A stretch of DNA of 64,000 nt from positions 1 to 64,000 of the forward strand of contig JADJJH010000010.1 in the NCBI GenBank assembly GCA_016706595.1, written 5' to 3'. A model generated the notes under the pieces. That model ran no database searches. It worked only from the letters and a program-made list of their open reading frames with translations, and was not told the DNA's origin. Origin of the DNA: Bacteroidota bacterium. Lineage in GTDB: Bacteria > Bacteroidota > Bacteroidia > Chitinophagales > Chitinophagaceae. Positions 25,694 through 34,676 of the stretch are shown here, piece after piece. A program made the position numbers and the translations under genes. Numbering within the stretch: position 1 is the stretch's first letter; the number at the start of each line of letters is the position of its first letter.

Positions 25694-27265
25694 TTAAAAG
25701 GGGGTTGAGATATTAAGTTGCTTACAAAAATCGGCAATAGTCCTGTCTGTAAATTTCATATCCTCCTCAAGAGCTTTTAGTTCCATTGCAACGGCATTGA
25801 TATCTATACTTTCTTCCAATTTAAAAGTGTCAACGTATCGAGGTATGTTTAAATTGTAATCATTCTCAGCAATCTCTTTGAGTGTAGCCTTCTTGCTGTA
25901 TTTATCATGTTCCTTTCTGCTTCGGTAAGTATCAATTATTTTATCAATATCAATATCGCGCAGGTAGTTTTGAGTTTTTACTTTCTCGAAATCGTTGCTG
26001 GCATCGATAAACAAAACATCATCCGGTTGCTCACGGCATTTCTTAAAAACCATTATACAAGTTGGAATACTCGTGCCGTAGAAGATATTGGCCGGTAGCC
26101 CAATCACAGCATCTAGATAGTTTCTATCCTCTATCAAGTATTTACGAATATGCTGTTCAGCTCCGCCTCTGAATAGAGTTCCATGAGGTAGTACTATTGC
26201 CATTGTTCCGTTTTCTGCAAGATGATGAATCATGTGTTGGACGAAGGCAAAATCAGCCTTACTACTTGGGGCTAATTTTCCATATTGGCTGAAGCGGTCA
26301 TCACTAGTAAATATCGGGTTTGCACTCCACTGCGCTGAGAAAGGTGGATTCGCCACAATAGCTTCAAATTGTTGACCTATATGTTGTGGGTGTTCAAGGG
26401 TATCTTCTTGCTTTATATTAAATTTTCGATAATGCACACCATGTAAAATCATATTCATACGGGCAAGGTTGTAAGTAGTACGATTCATTTCTTGTCCGTA
26501 AAAATTACTTACCTCTTTTACTTCCCTCGCTACACGTAACAATAAAGACCCTGAACCACAGGTTGGATCATAAACGGCTTTAAGTTTTTTCTTTCCGGTG
26601 GTTACAATTTTTGCTAATACCATACTTACTTCTTGCGGTGTATAAAATTCACCGGCTTTCTTTCCAGCGCCACTGGCAAACTGCCCAATAAGATATTCAT
26701 AAGCATCACCCAATACATCAAGTTCAGTTTGTTCAAGTTTAAAATCAATCTTATCAAGATGCGAAAGCACTTTGGCAATAATTTCATTTCTTGCTTCCGG
26801 TGTTTTTCCAAGTTTGGTACTGTTCAAATCCATATCCTCAAAGAGGTTATCAAAATCCTCCTCACTTGCTGTACCCATTGTACTGAGTTGGATATTGTTC
26901 AGTATTTTTTGAAGGTCGCCCAGGATAAAATTACTTGTGCCTTCTACATCACTATTACCACGCTTTGCCACTTCGCTAAAGAGCTCTGACGGCTTTAAGA
27001 AGTAACCCAATTTCTCCAAAGATTCCTCTTTGATGGCTTCAATATATTCCTTCCCCTGTTTAGTGTTTTCGTCTATTGTTTTGTATTTGATGCCGTCAGC
27101 TTTCAAAATGCTGTTGGCATAAATCTCCATCTTCTCGGCAAGATATTTATAGAAAATAAAGCCCAGAATATAATCACGGAATTCATCTGCATTCATTTTC
27201 CCTCTGAGGGTATTGGCTATATTCCAAAGTTGTTGTTCAAGTTGTTTCTTTTGGTCGTCTGACAT
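25694..27265 (-). CDS. hsdM: Type I restriction enzyme, M subunit (N6-adenine methylase)
   Basis: 523 residues. An N-terminal helical HsdM domain is followed by the methylase core: YTPQEVSMVLAKI, S-adenosylmethionine motif DPTCGSGS (233-240) and catalytic NPPF (306-309). It methylates adenine at sites chosen by HsdS, protecting host DNA. First gene of the hsd operon; a separate unit from the DUF262 gene, which ends 220 bases upstream on the same strand. Confidence 0.95.
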   Translation of the reverse strand: MSDDQKKQLEQQLWNIANTLRGKMNADEFRDYILGFIFYKYLAEKMEIYANSILKADGIKYKTIDENTKQGKEYIEAIKEESLEKLGYFLKPSELFSEVAKRGNSDVEGTSNFILGDLQKILNNIQLSTMGTASEEDFDNLFEDMDLNSTKLGKTPEARNEIIAKVLSHLDKIDFKLEQTELDVLGDAYEYLIGQFASGAGKKAGEFYTPQEVSMVLAKIVTTGKKKLKAVYDPTCGSGSLLLRVAREVKEVSNFYGQEMNRTTYNLARMNMILHGVHYRKFNIKQEDTLEHPQHIGQQFEAIVANPPFSAQWSANPIFTSDDRFSQYGKLAPSSKADFAFVQHMIHHLAENGTMAIVLPHGTLFRGGAEQHIRKYLIEDRNYLDAVIGLPANIFYGTSIPTCIMVFKKCREQPDDVLFIDASNDFEKVKTQNYLRDIDIDKIIDTYRSRKEHDKYSKKATLKEIAENDYNLNIPRYVDTFKLEESIDINAVAMELKALEEDMKFTDRTIADFCKQLNISTPF

Positions 27266-27486
27266 GTAAGATTCTCTTTATTGATAAGGTCGCTAATTTA
27301 CATTTTTATGTTGATGGATTGGTAAAAATGACATCTTCATACAATTAGAATATTACAATATCCAGAAGAGTCTGGACGGGTCATTCATGTGTCGGTATGA
27401 AGTAATCATCTCTACTTTTAATATAACAAGAGAAACTTGATTTGGGAAGTATTCTGAATGTCGTGAATCGACAAGTAATTTTGAAT

Positions 27487-29235
27487 TTAAAACTTCAATT
27501 CCTTTTCCAGTTTGCTTTTAAGCATTTCCCATCTTGTATCTACGAATTCAATAAACCTGCTGAACTCATGAATCTTTGGGAGTATTTGCTTTTCATAATT
27601 TATTTTCGTTGTTTTTGCCCATTCCTCAAATGTTTTATTACTTTTTGATTTATTCTCATTGCTATCAAGTAATTGGAGATTCAAGATTCCATTGTAGAAA
27701 TAGTTTGTTGTATAATAATCGCCATCTTCCTGAGTAAGGTCAATACCTTCCTTCTTTAAGTTTTTTTGACTGAATTGGCTTATAGGGAAAACGTGGTCTT
27801 TATTGAAATCGTTGTTTTTATAATCCAAATGCGGATACAATAAGGCTAGTATCGGAAAGGCGTATCTATCTTCATAAGTTGTTCTTAAGAGATTTTCAAT
27901 TGATTCTTCATCTATTGTAATTGTCTTTCTAGTTTTAGATAATTTTTTGGCAATTGCTGTCGCTGGAAATATTTCAACTCCTTTCTGAACCTCCTCTTTT
28001 ATGACATCTCGTATCAATTTCAAGACTGTATCAGCTTGACCGCCAAAAATCCTTTTTAAAAGAACTGTATGGAACCATCTTTTAATCAAATCCCTGTCTT
28101 CTTTGTATGCGACCTTGGAAGTGAATTGTTTTGTTCGTTTGCTAATGAACAAGTAATGTATTATCGGCAACAAGGCGTTTTTAGAAGTTATTGTTCTTTC
28201 GACATATCCAAAATCCTTAACTAATTCTAAGGTTTCTATAATAGCCTCCCTAATTTCAGCCCAGTTCTCCATAAACTCTTTGGCATTATCAAGGGAAAAA
28301 TTGGTAACTCTAAATTTAATGTCATCACTAAAAATTAATAAATATGTTCTGATAATTATATCCTTATCTATCAGAATTTCGGTTGAATTCCATATCTCAT
28401 CTATGAGATTATTGAATTCATCTCTTGCAGAAATGGTTTTTGCAGTCCAGCCTGAAATTAGTGTGGACATTATTAGATCCGAGTATGAAAGTTTCTCTCC
28501 ACCACTATTGATGCGTATAAAAATATTTAATGCCTTATCGTAATCCTGTTCCAATTCCAAGTAGTAGTTAATGAGAGTTTTTACATGAATAACATCAAGT
28601 AATTTTGAAAGGGTGTTACTGATGTACTTATTGCTATCCCATTCCATTTTTCTCAAGAATTCACTTAATTCAAACGTGCCATTTATTGTAAGTATTTGAC
28701 CGACCTCGAACCAAATTTTATTTGATTCATCAAGCTCTTCATTTGTTAGAAATCTAAAATCATAAACACGACCGTCTTCATTTTCTTCATCGTCATCTAT
28801 GATGGAATTTTCAGTTAAACATAGATAAAGCTTACGGGTAGGAACTGAATTTTCATTATCCTTCCAACCGTAATTTTTTCTCTTATAAGCATAAGTTCCT
28901 TTCAGTCCAATATAAAGTGCTGTAAGCCTTTGTTGTCCATCCAACACAGCTTCAAAATCTGCAATGGCTGTTGTATTTACTTCTTTGCAATGGGTATTAT
29001 ATTTTTCTCTATAGTTCTTTAAAACACTATAAAACCTGTGGTCAGTTTTATTGTTACCTTGTACTTTCCACATGAGTAAAGAACCTATTGGGTAACTTCT
29101 CATCAGACTGTCGAAGAGTAGCTCAATTTGACTTGCTCCCCAAACGAACTCTCGTTGTATAGCGGGAAGTAAGTAGTGGTTGAAGTCTATTTTATCAATT
29201 GCCTGTTTAATAGATATCGGTGTTTGATAGCTCAT
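27487..29235 (-). CDS. DUF262/HNH (GmrSD-like) type IV restriction protein
   Basis: 582 residues from the ATG at 29235, preferred over an upstream TTG because family members begin near SIKQAIDKIDFNHYLLPAIQ. The N-terminal DUF262 domain (ParB/Srx-like NTPase) has the signature VLDGQQRLTALYIGL. The C-terminal part has FNKDHVFPISQFS and NGILNLQLLDSNENKSKSN, an HNH-type DUF1524-like nuclease signature. Single-chain relatives cut modified phage DNA. It neighbours the type I system, forming a restriction island. Confidence 0.8.
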   Translation of the reverse strand: MSYQTPISIKQAIDKIDFNHYLLPAIQREFVWGASQIELLFDSLMRSYPIGSLLMWKVQGNNKTDHRFYSVLKNYREKYNTHCKEVNTTAIADFEAVLDGQQRLTALYIGLKGTYAYKRKNYGWKDNENSVPTRKLYLCLTENSIIDDDEENEDGRVYDFRFLTNEELDESNKIWFEVGQILTINGTFELSEFLRKMEWDSNKYISNTLSKLLDVIHVKTLINYYLELEQDYDKALNIFIRINSGGEKLSYSDLIMSTLISGWTAKTISARDEFNNLIDEIWNSTEILIDKDIIIRTYLLIFSDDIKFRVTNFSLDNAKEFMENWAEIREAIIETLELVKDFGYVERTITSKNALLPIIHYLFISKRTKQFTSKVAYKEDRDLIKRWFHTVLLKRIFGGQADTVLKLIRDVIKEEVQKGVEIFPATAIAKKLSKTRKTITIDEESIENLLRTTYEDRYAFPILALLYPHLDYKNNDFNKDHVFPISQFSQKNLKKEGIDLTQEDGDYYTTNYFYNGILNLQLLDSNENKSKSNKTFEEWAKTTKINYEKQILPKIHEFSRFIEFVDTRWEMLKSKLEKELKF

Positions 29236-29303
29236 TTTAAAGATTATTCTAAATGTAAGGATATTCCTAATTGATAAATATACTATCAATGTGAAATTTA
29301 TGT

Positions 29304-29387
29304 GTGCATTCGGCCCTACCTATTTTGATTTTGTAGATGTTGTTACCATTTAAGAGAAAGCATTTTTTCACAATTAAATTAAATAAC
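29304..29387 (+). promoter_or_regulatory. ardC leader shared with ssb
   Basis: GTGTGCATTCGG, CCCTACCTATT (29314-29324) and AAGAGAAAGCATTTTTTCAC then AATTAAA before the ATG, paralleling the ssb leader base for base over most of its length. The shared arrangement argues for joint control of ssb and ardC. Confidence 0.6.
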
Positions 29388-30317
29388 ATGGAAACAAACA
29401 TTGAAAAGAGTATTGATGTGTACTCTTTAGTTACCAATCGCATCATCGAATTATTAGAAGCCGGAGTTATTCCTTGGCAAAAGCCTTGGACTGAAAAAGG
29501 TATTCCAGAGAACTGTATTTCCCAAAGACCATATCGTGGTATTAATTCCTTGCTACTTAATTCTCTTTCGTATGATCATAACCTCTTTCTTACTTGGAAA
29601 CAGCTGAAGACACTTGGTGGATCAGTATTAAAGGGAGAGAAAGGTCATTTAGTAGTTTTTACTAAGATTTTAGAAAAAGAAGAGGATGGTAAAATAAAGA
29701 GACAACCGTTTCTACGGTATTACAAAGTATTCAATATCGCACAATGCAAAGACTTACCTAATGCATTTCTACCTGAAGAAAATGTGGTTCATGAAAAGCT
29801 AGCTCACTTTGAAGAAATTGGAGATACTATGCCCAATAGACCACTGATAAAATTTGGTGGTAATGAAGCATACTATCATTCAGTAAAGGATTACATTAAT
29901 ATGCCATCGATTAAAAAATTCAAAGGGGCTGAAGCATATTACGGAGTCCTCTTTCATGAACTCGTACATTCCACCGGACATCAATCAAGGTTAAACCGTA
30001 AAGGAATTACTGAGAAAAATGTATTCGGAAGTGAACAGTATTCGTTGGAGGAATTGGTAGCTGAAATAGGAGCATGTTTCTTGAAATCATATTCCGGTAT
30101 TCCGATAAATGGTTTAGAGAATGAGGCAGCATACATTCAAAATTGGCTAGAAGTTTTAAGGAATGATAAGAGATTTATTATCAAGGCTTCATCCTTTGCC
30201 CAAAAAGCTGTTGAGTATATTATGAACGCTCAAGTTGAAAAAGAATCACCTATGAATAGCACTGATAACGTAAATGATGAAATGGTCGAAGAATTAGATG
30301 AGATGTTAGCTAATTAA
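29388..30317 (+). CDS. ArdC-like antirestriction protein (ssDNA-binding plus zincin)
   Basis: 309 residues from the ATG at 29388; an in-frame ATG at 29337 would add 17 residues, but that stretch is the leader shared with ssb. The N-terminal ArdC domain (VTNRIIELLEAGVIPWQKPW, RPYRGINSLLL, FLTWKQLKTLGG, GEKGHLVVF) binds single-stranded DNA. The C-terminal metallopeptidase domain has the zinc motif HELVHSTGH. It would protect the incoming single strand of the element from host restriction. A terminator follows. Confidence 0.85.
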   Translation: METNIEKSIDVYSLVTNRIIELLEAGVIPWQKPWTEKGIPENCISQRPYRGINSLLLNSLSYDHNLFLTWKQLKTLGGSVLKGEKGHLVVFTKILEKEEDGKIKRQPFLRYYKVFNIAQCKDLPNAFLPEENVVHEKLAHFEEIGDTMPNRPLIKFGGNEAYYHSVKDYINMPSIKKFKGAEAYYGVLFHELVHSTGHQSRLNRKGITEKNVFGSEQYSLEELVAEIGACFLKSYSGIPINGLENEAAYIQNWLEVLRNDKRFIIKASSFAQKAVEYIMNAQVEKESPMNSTDNVNDEMVEELDEMLAN

Positions 30318-30355
30318 GTTTCTCCATTGCAAAGTTTATTGTTACAAAGTGTAAG

Positions 30356-30384
30356 GCCTGGCATTTCTAATGTCGGGCTTTTTT
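30356..30384 (+). terminator. Terminator after ardC
   Basis: GCCTGGCAT, five-base loop, ATGTCGGGC (two G-U pairs) then six T. It reaches the end of the convergent integrase gene. Confidence 0.7.
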
Positions 30385-31594
30385 ATAAGTTAATAACTGA
30401 CTCTAAAGCATCATCTGCTTCTTTATAAATGAAATTAGCTTGATAACCAATCGTGGTAGTAATAGATGAATGTCTATATAACTTCTGCAACATTTGAATC
30501 GGTATTTTGTCACCAGAAATATTGCCGAATGTATGCCGGGCAATGTGCATGGTAAGCTTCTTAGATAGCTCAAGCCTTTCTGCAATAATCTTTAGTGACG
30601 CATTCAACTTTTCAATAAAAAATGAAATTCTTTTTTGAACGATAAAAGTATCATTCATATCAACGACATCTTTTAAATAAGGGAAAATCAAATCATGGTT
30701 GTTTTCTTGCCCCTTATATTGCAATAATATTTTCATAGCTTTCTCTGGTACCTTAAGTGACCCTGTTTTAGAATTCTTCCCCATCACATAATATAAACGG
30801 TCATTTTGAAAGTCAGCCCACTTAAGACGTAATAAATCCGATACTCTCATTCCTGCAAAATAAAATGATAAGAGCCATATATTTTTAGCATGGTATTCAG
30901 GAGAATTTTTCACTAATCTCAAGCCTTCAAGTTGTTTAACTTCTTCTGGTTTGAGACCTATTTTCAAAGACATAGGAGTTCGCATGTCAATTTTATTTTT
31001 ACCAAAGGGGTAGTATTTATGTTCTACTAATCCATTATCGATAGCGATATTAAAAAGTGTTCGTAGAATTTTCAATTTATTTACAATGGTTACCTCAGCT
31101 TTATTTCCGGTTGCTTTTAACCATGACCTATATCGGGAAATAAGAGGAACTGTAATTTCCTTAAAAGTAATATCTCTCCCATTGAGAAATTCCTTAACGG
31201 ATTTTACCCGTGATGTATCAGCTTTGAATCGATTAAATTTCCCTGTGCTTTTTAGTTCAGAAATATAATTATCAGCGAGATTGAAAAATGAAGTCTCTTT
31301 TGATCCCTTCATTCTCATTTTTATTGCGGCCGAAGAAACATCATTTTTTTGCACTTCGAGGTCAAGAAGATTATCTTCTGCCTCTGCAAGTTTTTTAGAA
31401 AGGAGATGATTAAGCCTAACAGAATTTGGATGCGATTTCTTTACCTTCCTGTTTTTCTCATCCCAAAATGTTTCAAGAATATGATGACCAGTATATACAT
31501 ATGATGACTCCCTATCTTTGGTAATTCTGATTGAGAGGGGGTATGTACCATCATTATTTTTCTTCCTTCTAAGTACTATTTTTACAGAAGCCAT
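30383..31594 (-). CDS. Tyrosine recombinase/integrase, 403 aa
   Basis: Bacteroidota-type integrase with an N-terminal arm-binding domain (VKIVLRRKKNNDGTYPLSIR), a SAM-like core-binding domain (about 100-200) and a catalytic domain. Active-site residues: Arg in FAGMRVSDLLRLKW, Lys near GKNSKTGSLKVP, HxxR in HIARHTFGN, His in LYRHSS and Tyr in TTTIGYQAN. It lies at the right edge of the accessory region facing inward, the usual place for an element integrase next to its attachment site. Intact. Confidence 0.9.
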   Translation of the reverse strand: MASVKIVLRRKKNNDGTYPLSIRITKDRESSYVYTGHHILETFWDEKNRKVKKSHPNSVRLNHLLSKKLAEAEDNLLDLEVQKNDVSSAAIKMRMKGSKETSFFNLADNYISELKSTGKFNRFKADTSRVKSVKEFLNGRDITFKEITVPLISRYRSWLKATGNKAEVTIVNKLKILRTLFNIAIDNGLVEHKYYPFGKNKIDMRTPMSLKIGLKPEEVKQLEGLRLVKNSPEYHAKNIWLLSFYFAGMRVSDLLRLKWADFQNDRLYYVMGKNSKTGSLKVPEKAMKILLQYKGQENNHDLIFPYLKDVVDMNDTFIVQKRISFFIEKLNASLKIIAERLELSKKLTMHIARHTFGNISGDKIPIQMLQKLYRHSSITTTIGYQANFIYKEADDALESVINL

Positions 31595-31862
31595 GAGTGA
31601 ATTTTTTTAGTATAATTAAATTATTTGATAAATTAAAGATACTACTTTGGTACAACATAGGTACAACATTATATGTTTTTTCTTTTATTTTCATGTATCA
31701 ATTTGATAATAAAAATCAATCAAATAGCCTATATACACTACATATTGAACCATATCACATACTAGAAAGGTGAGCCCCCACAGCTCACCATTTCTTTCAC
31801 CCCAAAAAAACAAAACTTTCTCTTTACCGCATTCTCATGCTTACATAAAGAGCCTTATTCAA
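31595..31862. other. Probable right boundary of the mobile element
   Basis: A spacer of about 270 bases between the integrase start and the first core gene. It contains the direct words TTGGTACAACAT and AGGTACAACAT (about 31647-31671), which could be integrase arm sites or part of an attachment site, and a terminator. No tRNA is present, so the target is not a tRNA gene on this side. The exact attachment core cannot be set because the left end is outside the window. Confidence 0.35.
31769..31789. terminator. Hairpin GGTGAGC-N7-GCTCACC
   Basis: Perfect 7-bp GC-rich stem followed by ATTTCTTTC. It lies downstream of the minus-strand beta-propeller protein gene and upstream of the integrase, so it may end the core transcript. 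Confidence 0.55.
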
Positions 31863-33710
31863 TTACCACTTTATAACTTTTATGATTTGTGTTTGTTCTT
31901 TGCCTTTCAATTCATTTGATAAAGACTTTGTCACTTTATTCAATTGCAAGACATACACACCAGAAGGTAAATTTCTTATATCAATATCAAGCAAAGTAGA
32001 TGATATACCATTCTTCGAAAACACAATTTTCCCTTGGAGGTTGAGTAGTACCACGTCCACAATTTCGACTTTATCAGATATCGTGAAATACAGATTATCC
32101 TTACATGGATTTGGATACACTATAATTTCATTTTCTACTAAATCGCTTTGTGTACATGATAAATTAATGGTTCGCAACCATTCGTCATTAGGTACAATGG
32201 CACTGGGTATACCTGAAACGGTTTGGACTAATTGCTCAATAAATATATCGTTGCTACCTAAAGCCGAATAGGTTACAACGGTTGTGCCCGGGTCGATATC
32301 TGCATTGCCCGAATAGTAACCTGCCATAAATAAATCGTTGTAAGCATTTACGCTTATTGCATTGCATTGATCATTTAATAATCCGCCCCATGTAGATGCC
32401 CACATAAAATTACCTTGTGCGTTCAATTTTAAAACATAGGCATCTAATGTATTCGCTGCCGCCGAAGATTGCCAATAACTTGCCGAAGATGGATCAAAAT
32501 CGGCATTGCCTTTAAAGCTTCCAACACCATACACATTACCTTGATTGTCGGTTGCCATTTCATACAGATATTCAGCAGAAATTCCTCCAAAGGATTTAGC
32601 CCAAATGATATTTCCACTTCCATTTAATTTTACTATAAATGCATCTGAATTGCCTGCAGCGTTTACTATATTTTGGTTTGCACTTGGATCAAAATCTACA
32701 TTGCCTTTAAAATTTCCGCCAATGATAACATCATGATTTATATCAACCGTTATCGTTGTACCACTCGACTGATCGTTATATGAGCTGCCACTCAACATAT
32801 CGGCCCACAAAAAGGTTCCATGTTCATGTAAAGCAATTACAAAACATGCATGATAGGCATTGGTGGTTAAGTAATAACTAGCTTCATCTGGGTTACAATC
32901 TACCGAACCTGCAAAGACGCCTGTGATGTAAATTTTGCCTAAAGGGTCAATTGCTACAGCATAAGCTTCTTCTCCATACAAATTTTCACCAAAAGTTTTC
33001 ACCCATCTAAAATGACCCAGTTGATTCAACTTTACAATAAAAGCATGTTGAACAGATGTTGCATTTTTTTGTGCTATACCTGCACCCGGATCAAAATCAA
33101 TTTGGCCTAGAAAACTTCCTGTAGCATATATATTACCTAGGGCATCGAGTTTCAATTGGTAGGCTGTTGAAACGGCATCTACTAAATTACCTAGTATATC
33201 AAAATAGCCGGTCCCGCCTATACTTTTTGCCCACATAAAATTTCCGTTGGCATCAAGTTTTGCAATAAATATATCTTGGCTATTTACAGTGGCGCTCATC
33301 AAATTTGCCGTTCCTGCATTGGGATTAAAATCAACATGACCATGATAAAAACCACAAGTATAAACATTGCCGATTGCATCAACAGTTATTGAGTTTGCAG
33401 CATCATTTGCATAGCCTCCGATTCGTTTTGCCCAAACAAAATCACCGGCGGTATTCAACTTCGAAATAAAAATATCTTGTTGTCCGGCTGAACTTAAAGT
33501 ATATACTCCTGCTCCCGGATCAAAGTCGACACTGCCCGTGAAATACCCCGTAGTATACACATTGCCATTATTATCGAGGACTACTGATTTAGCAGTTTCC
33601 GAACCGGAACCACTTAAATTGGCAGCCCATTCCATAGTCACGGCTTGTGCAGTTACTCGGGATATTGTCAGCAGACAAAGTAGGATTATTTGGTAGGTTA
33701 TTAAGTACAT
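31863..33710 (-). CDS. Exported SBBP beta-propeller protein with T9SS sorting domain
   Basis: 615 residues: signal peptide (LITYQIILLCLLTISRVTAQ), then about eight repeats of the SBBP kind, each with a VDFDPGAG-like turn, a ...DIFIAKLDANGNFMWAKSIG strand pair and a GNVYTCGFY-like strand. The last 85 residues are a type A sorting domain (YPNPCKDNLYF, LPSGVYVLQL) for the type IX secretion system. Probably a surface or secreted protein of unknown ligand. First core gene beyond the element. A promoter-like TACATTTG lies just upstream. Confidence 0.85.
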   Translation of the reverse strand: MYLITYQIILLCLLTISRVTAQAVTMEWAANLSGSGSETAKSVVLDNNGNVYTTGYFTGSVDFDPGAGVYTLSSAGQQDIFISKLNTAGDFVWAKRIGGYANDAANSITVDAIGNVYTCGFYHGHVDFNPNAGTANLMSATVNSQDIFIAKLDANGNFMWAKSIGGTGYFDILGNLVDAVSTAYQLKLDALGNIYATGSFLGQIDFDPGAGIAQKNATSVQHAFIVKLNQLGHFRWVKTFGENLYGEEAYAVAIDPLGKIYITGVFAGSVDCNPDEASYYLTTNAYHACFVIALHEHGTFLWADMLSGSSYNDQSSGTTITVDINHDVIIGGNFKGNVDFDPSANQNIVNAAGNSDAFIVKLNGSGNIIWAKSFGGISAEYLYEMATDNQGNVYGVGSFKGNADFDPSSASYWQSSAAANTLDAYVLKLNAQGNFMWASTWGGLLNDQCNAISVNAYNDLFMAGYYSGNADIDPGTTVVTYSALGSNDIFIEQLVQTVSGIPSAIVPNDEWLRTINLSCTQSDLVENEIIVYPNPCKDNLYFTISDKVEIVDVVLLNLQGKIVFSKNGISSTLLDIDIRNLPSGVYVLQLNKVTKSLSNELKGKEQTQIIKVIKW

Positions 33711-33727
33711 TTTGGTTGATTGTAAAC

Positions 33728-33735
33728 CAAATGTA
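33728..33735 (-). promoter_or_regulatory. Promoter -7 box of the beta-propeller gene
   Basis: Minus-strand TACATTTG matches the Bacteroidota TAnnTTTG box, 17 nt before the ATG at 33710. A correctly spaced TTG was not found. Confidence 0.4.
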
Positions 33736-33871
33736 GTGTTGCAGTATACCCAAACCCAAGCGATATCTTGTAACTAGGGAAATTACTTTGTGAATGAGGA
33801 AAAAATGGCTTTAACTGGGAACTTAAGTTGAATTCAAATGGGAGATTGAATTGTCAAACTGAGTACACAGC

Positions 33872-34016
33872 GTGAGGGATTGGAGTGAAAAGCGCCCCCG
33901 ATCCCGGTCGTCCGGGATCGGGGGACTTGTAACGTAAAGCCCGACCCCGATGCAGAAAAAAACATTGAGGTACGAAGTGATTTTTTTCGCAATCGGGGGC
34001 ACGCCCAAAAATAATT
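33872..34016 (-). repeat. Dispersed 3'-end repeat, copy 1
   Basis: Begins immediately after the stop of the DUF1761 gene in the sense direction with TTTTTGGGCGTGCCCC, includes GGTCGGGCTTTA, and contains a strong hairpin GATCCCGG/CCGGGATC. Related copies lie just behind lepB (50215-50398) and batA (55093-55251). Confidence 0.6.
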
Positions 34017-34017
34017 A

Positions 34018-34503
34018 TTAAATAAACTGGCACAAAACACCACCCATCAAAGCGAGTGTTAGTATCCAATACCCAGTATGAACGGCAATGTATTTAAATC
34101 CTTTTCGCTCAAACAAAGCAATGATACCAAGGATAGGCAAGGCTACAAATAATCCGGTGATGGTACCATGTAAAGCGCCATGTTTGAAAGTACGAAATCG
34201 GTTTCCATAGGTATCAAAAAAGTCTTTCATATACGCAGCAGATTCAGGTGTTGTATCCCCTTCAAATACCGATGCAAAACCAAATTGATGAATAACCATC
34301 GACATCATGGAGGCCGAAAGCATTAATGAAAATACGTAACATAGTCCAAAGATAAGCGCCATGTTTCCACCTTGTAATGATTCTGGTGTAGCACCAATCG
34401 ACTTCATCCAAGCATTACCGAAAACCTTAGGATTGTACCAAATAAAACCTGTAACTAAAGGAATGAGGGCTGTCAAAAAAATGACATAAGCATGTACTTG
34501 CAT
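34018..34503 (-). CDS. DUF1761 family membrane protein
   Basis: 161 residues, four membrane segments: start with FLTALIPLVTGFIWYNPKVF, a WMKSIGATPESLQGGN loop, then FGLCYVFSLMLSASMMSMVI, a soluble loop with HGALHGTITGLFVALPILG, and YWILTLALMGGVLC. These are hallmarks of the DUF1761 family, whose function is unknown. The stop is followed by a dispersed 3' repeat. Confidence 0.8.
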   Translation of the reverse strand: MQVHAYVIFLTALIPLVTGFIWYNPKVFGNAWMKSIGATPESLQGGNMALIFGLCYVFSLMLSASMMSMVIHQFGFASVFEGDTTPESAAYMKDFFDTYGNRFRTFKHGALHGTITGLFVALPILGIIALFERKGFKYIAVHTGYWILTLALMGGVLCQFI

Positions 34504-34555
34504 AGTTTTTTTATAGTTTGTTTAAGACACAAGATATAAAAACATTGAAGAATCT

Positions 34556-34645
34556 TCGATTTTCAATCTTCAATCTTCAATTTTCAATCTTCAGTCTTTA
34601 GTTTTCAATTTGTAGATTGAAGTTTGTAGATTGAAAATTAGTTTT
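34556..34645. repeat. TTCAATC simple repeat in spacer
   Basis: Degenerate head-to-tail TTCAATC/TTCAATT units (for example TTCAATCTTCAATCTTC), followed by the inverted form GTAGATTGAAG. The same unit recurs at 53772-53884. Confidence 0.6.
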
Positions 34646-34676
34646 CCTACATTTAGATTTTCAAACTATAACGAAC

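Noticed and set aside
30383..31594. XerC/XerD chromosome-dimer recombinase
   Set aside because: The N-terminal arm-binding domain, length and position at the element edge fit a mobile-element integrase.
33823..34069. Overlapping short ORFs with Pro/Arg-rich products
   Set aside because: They are translations of the dispersed 3' repeat and the end of the DUF1761 gene in wrong frames.
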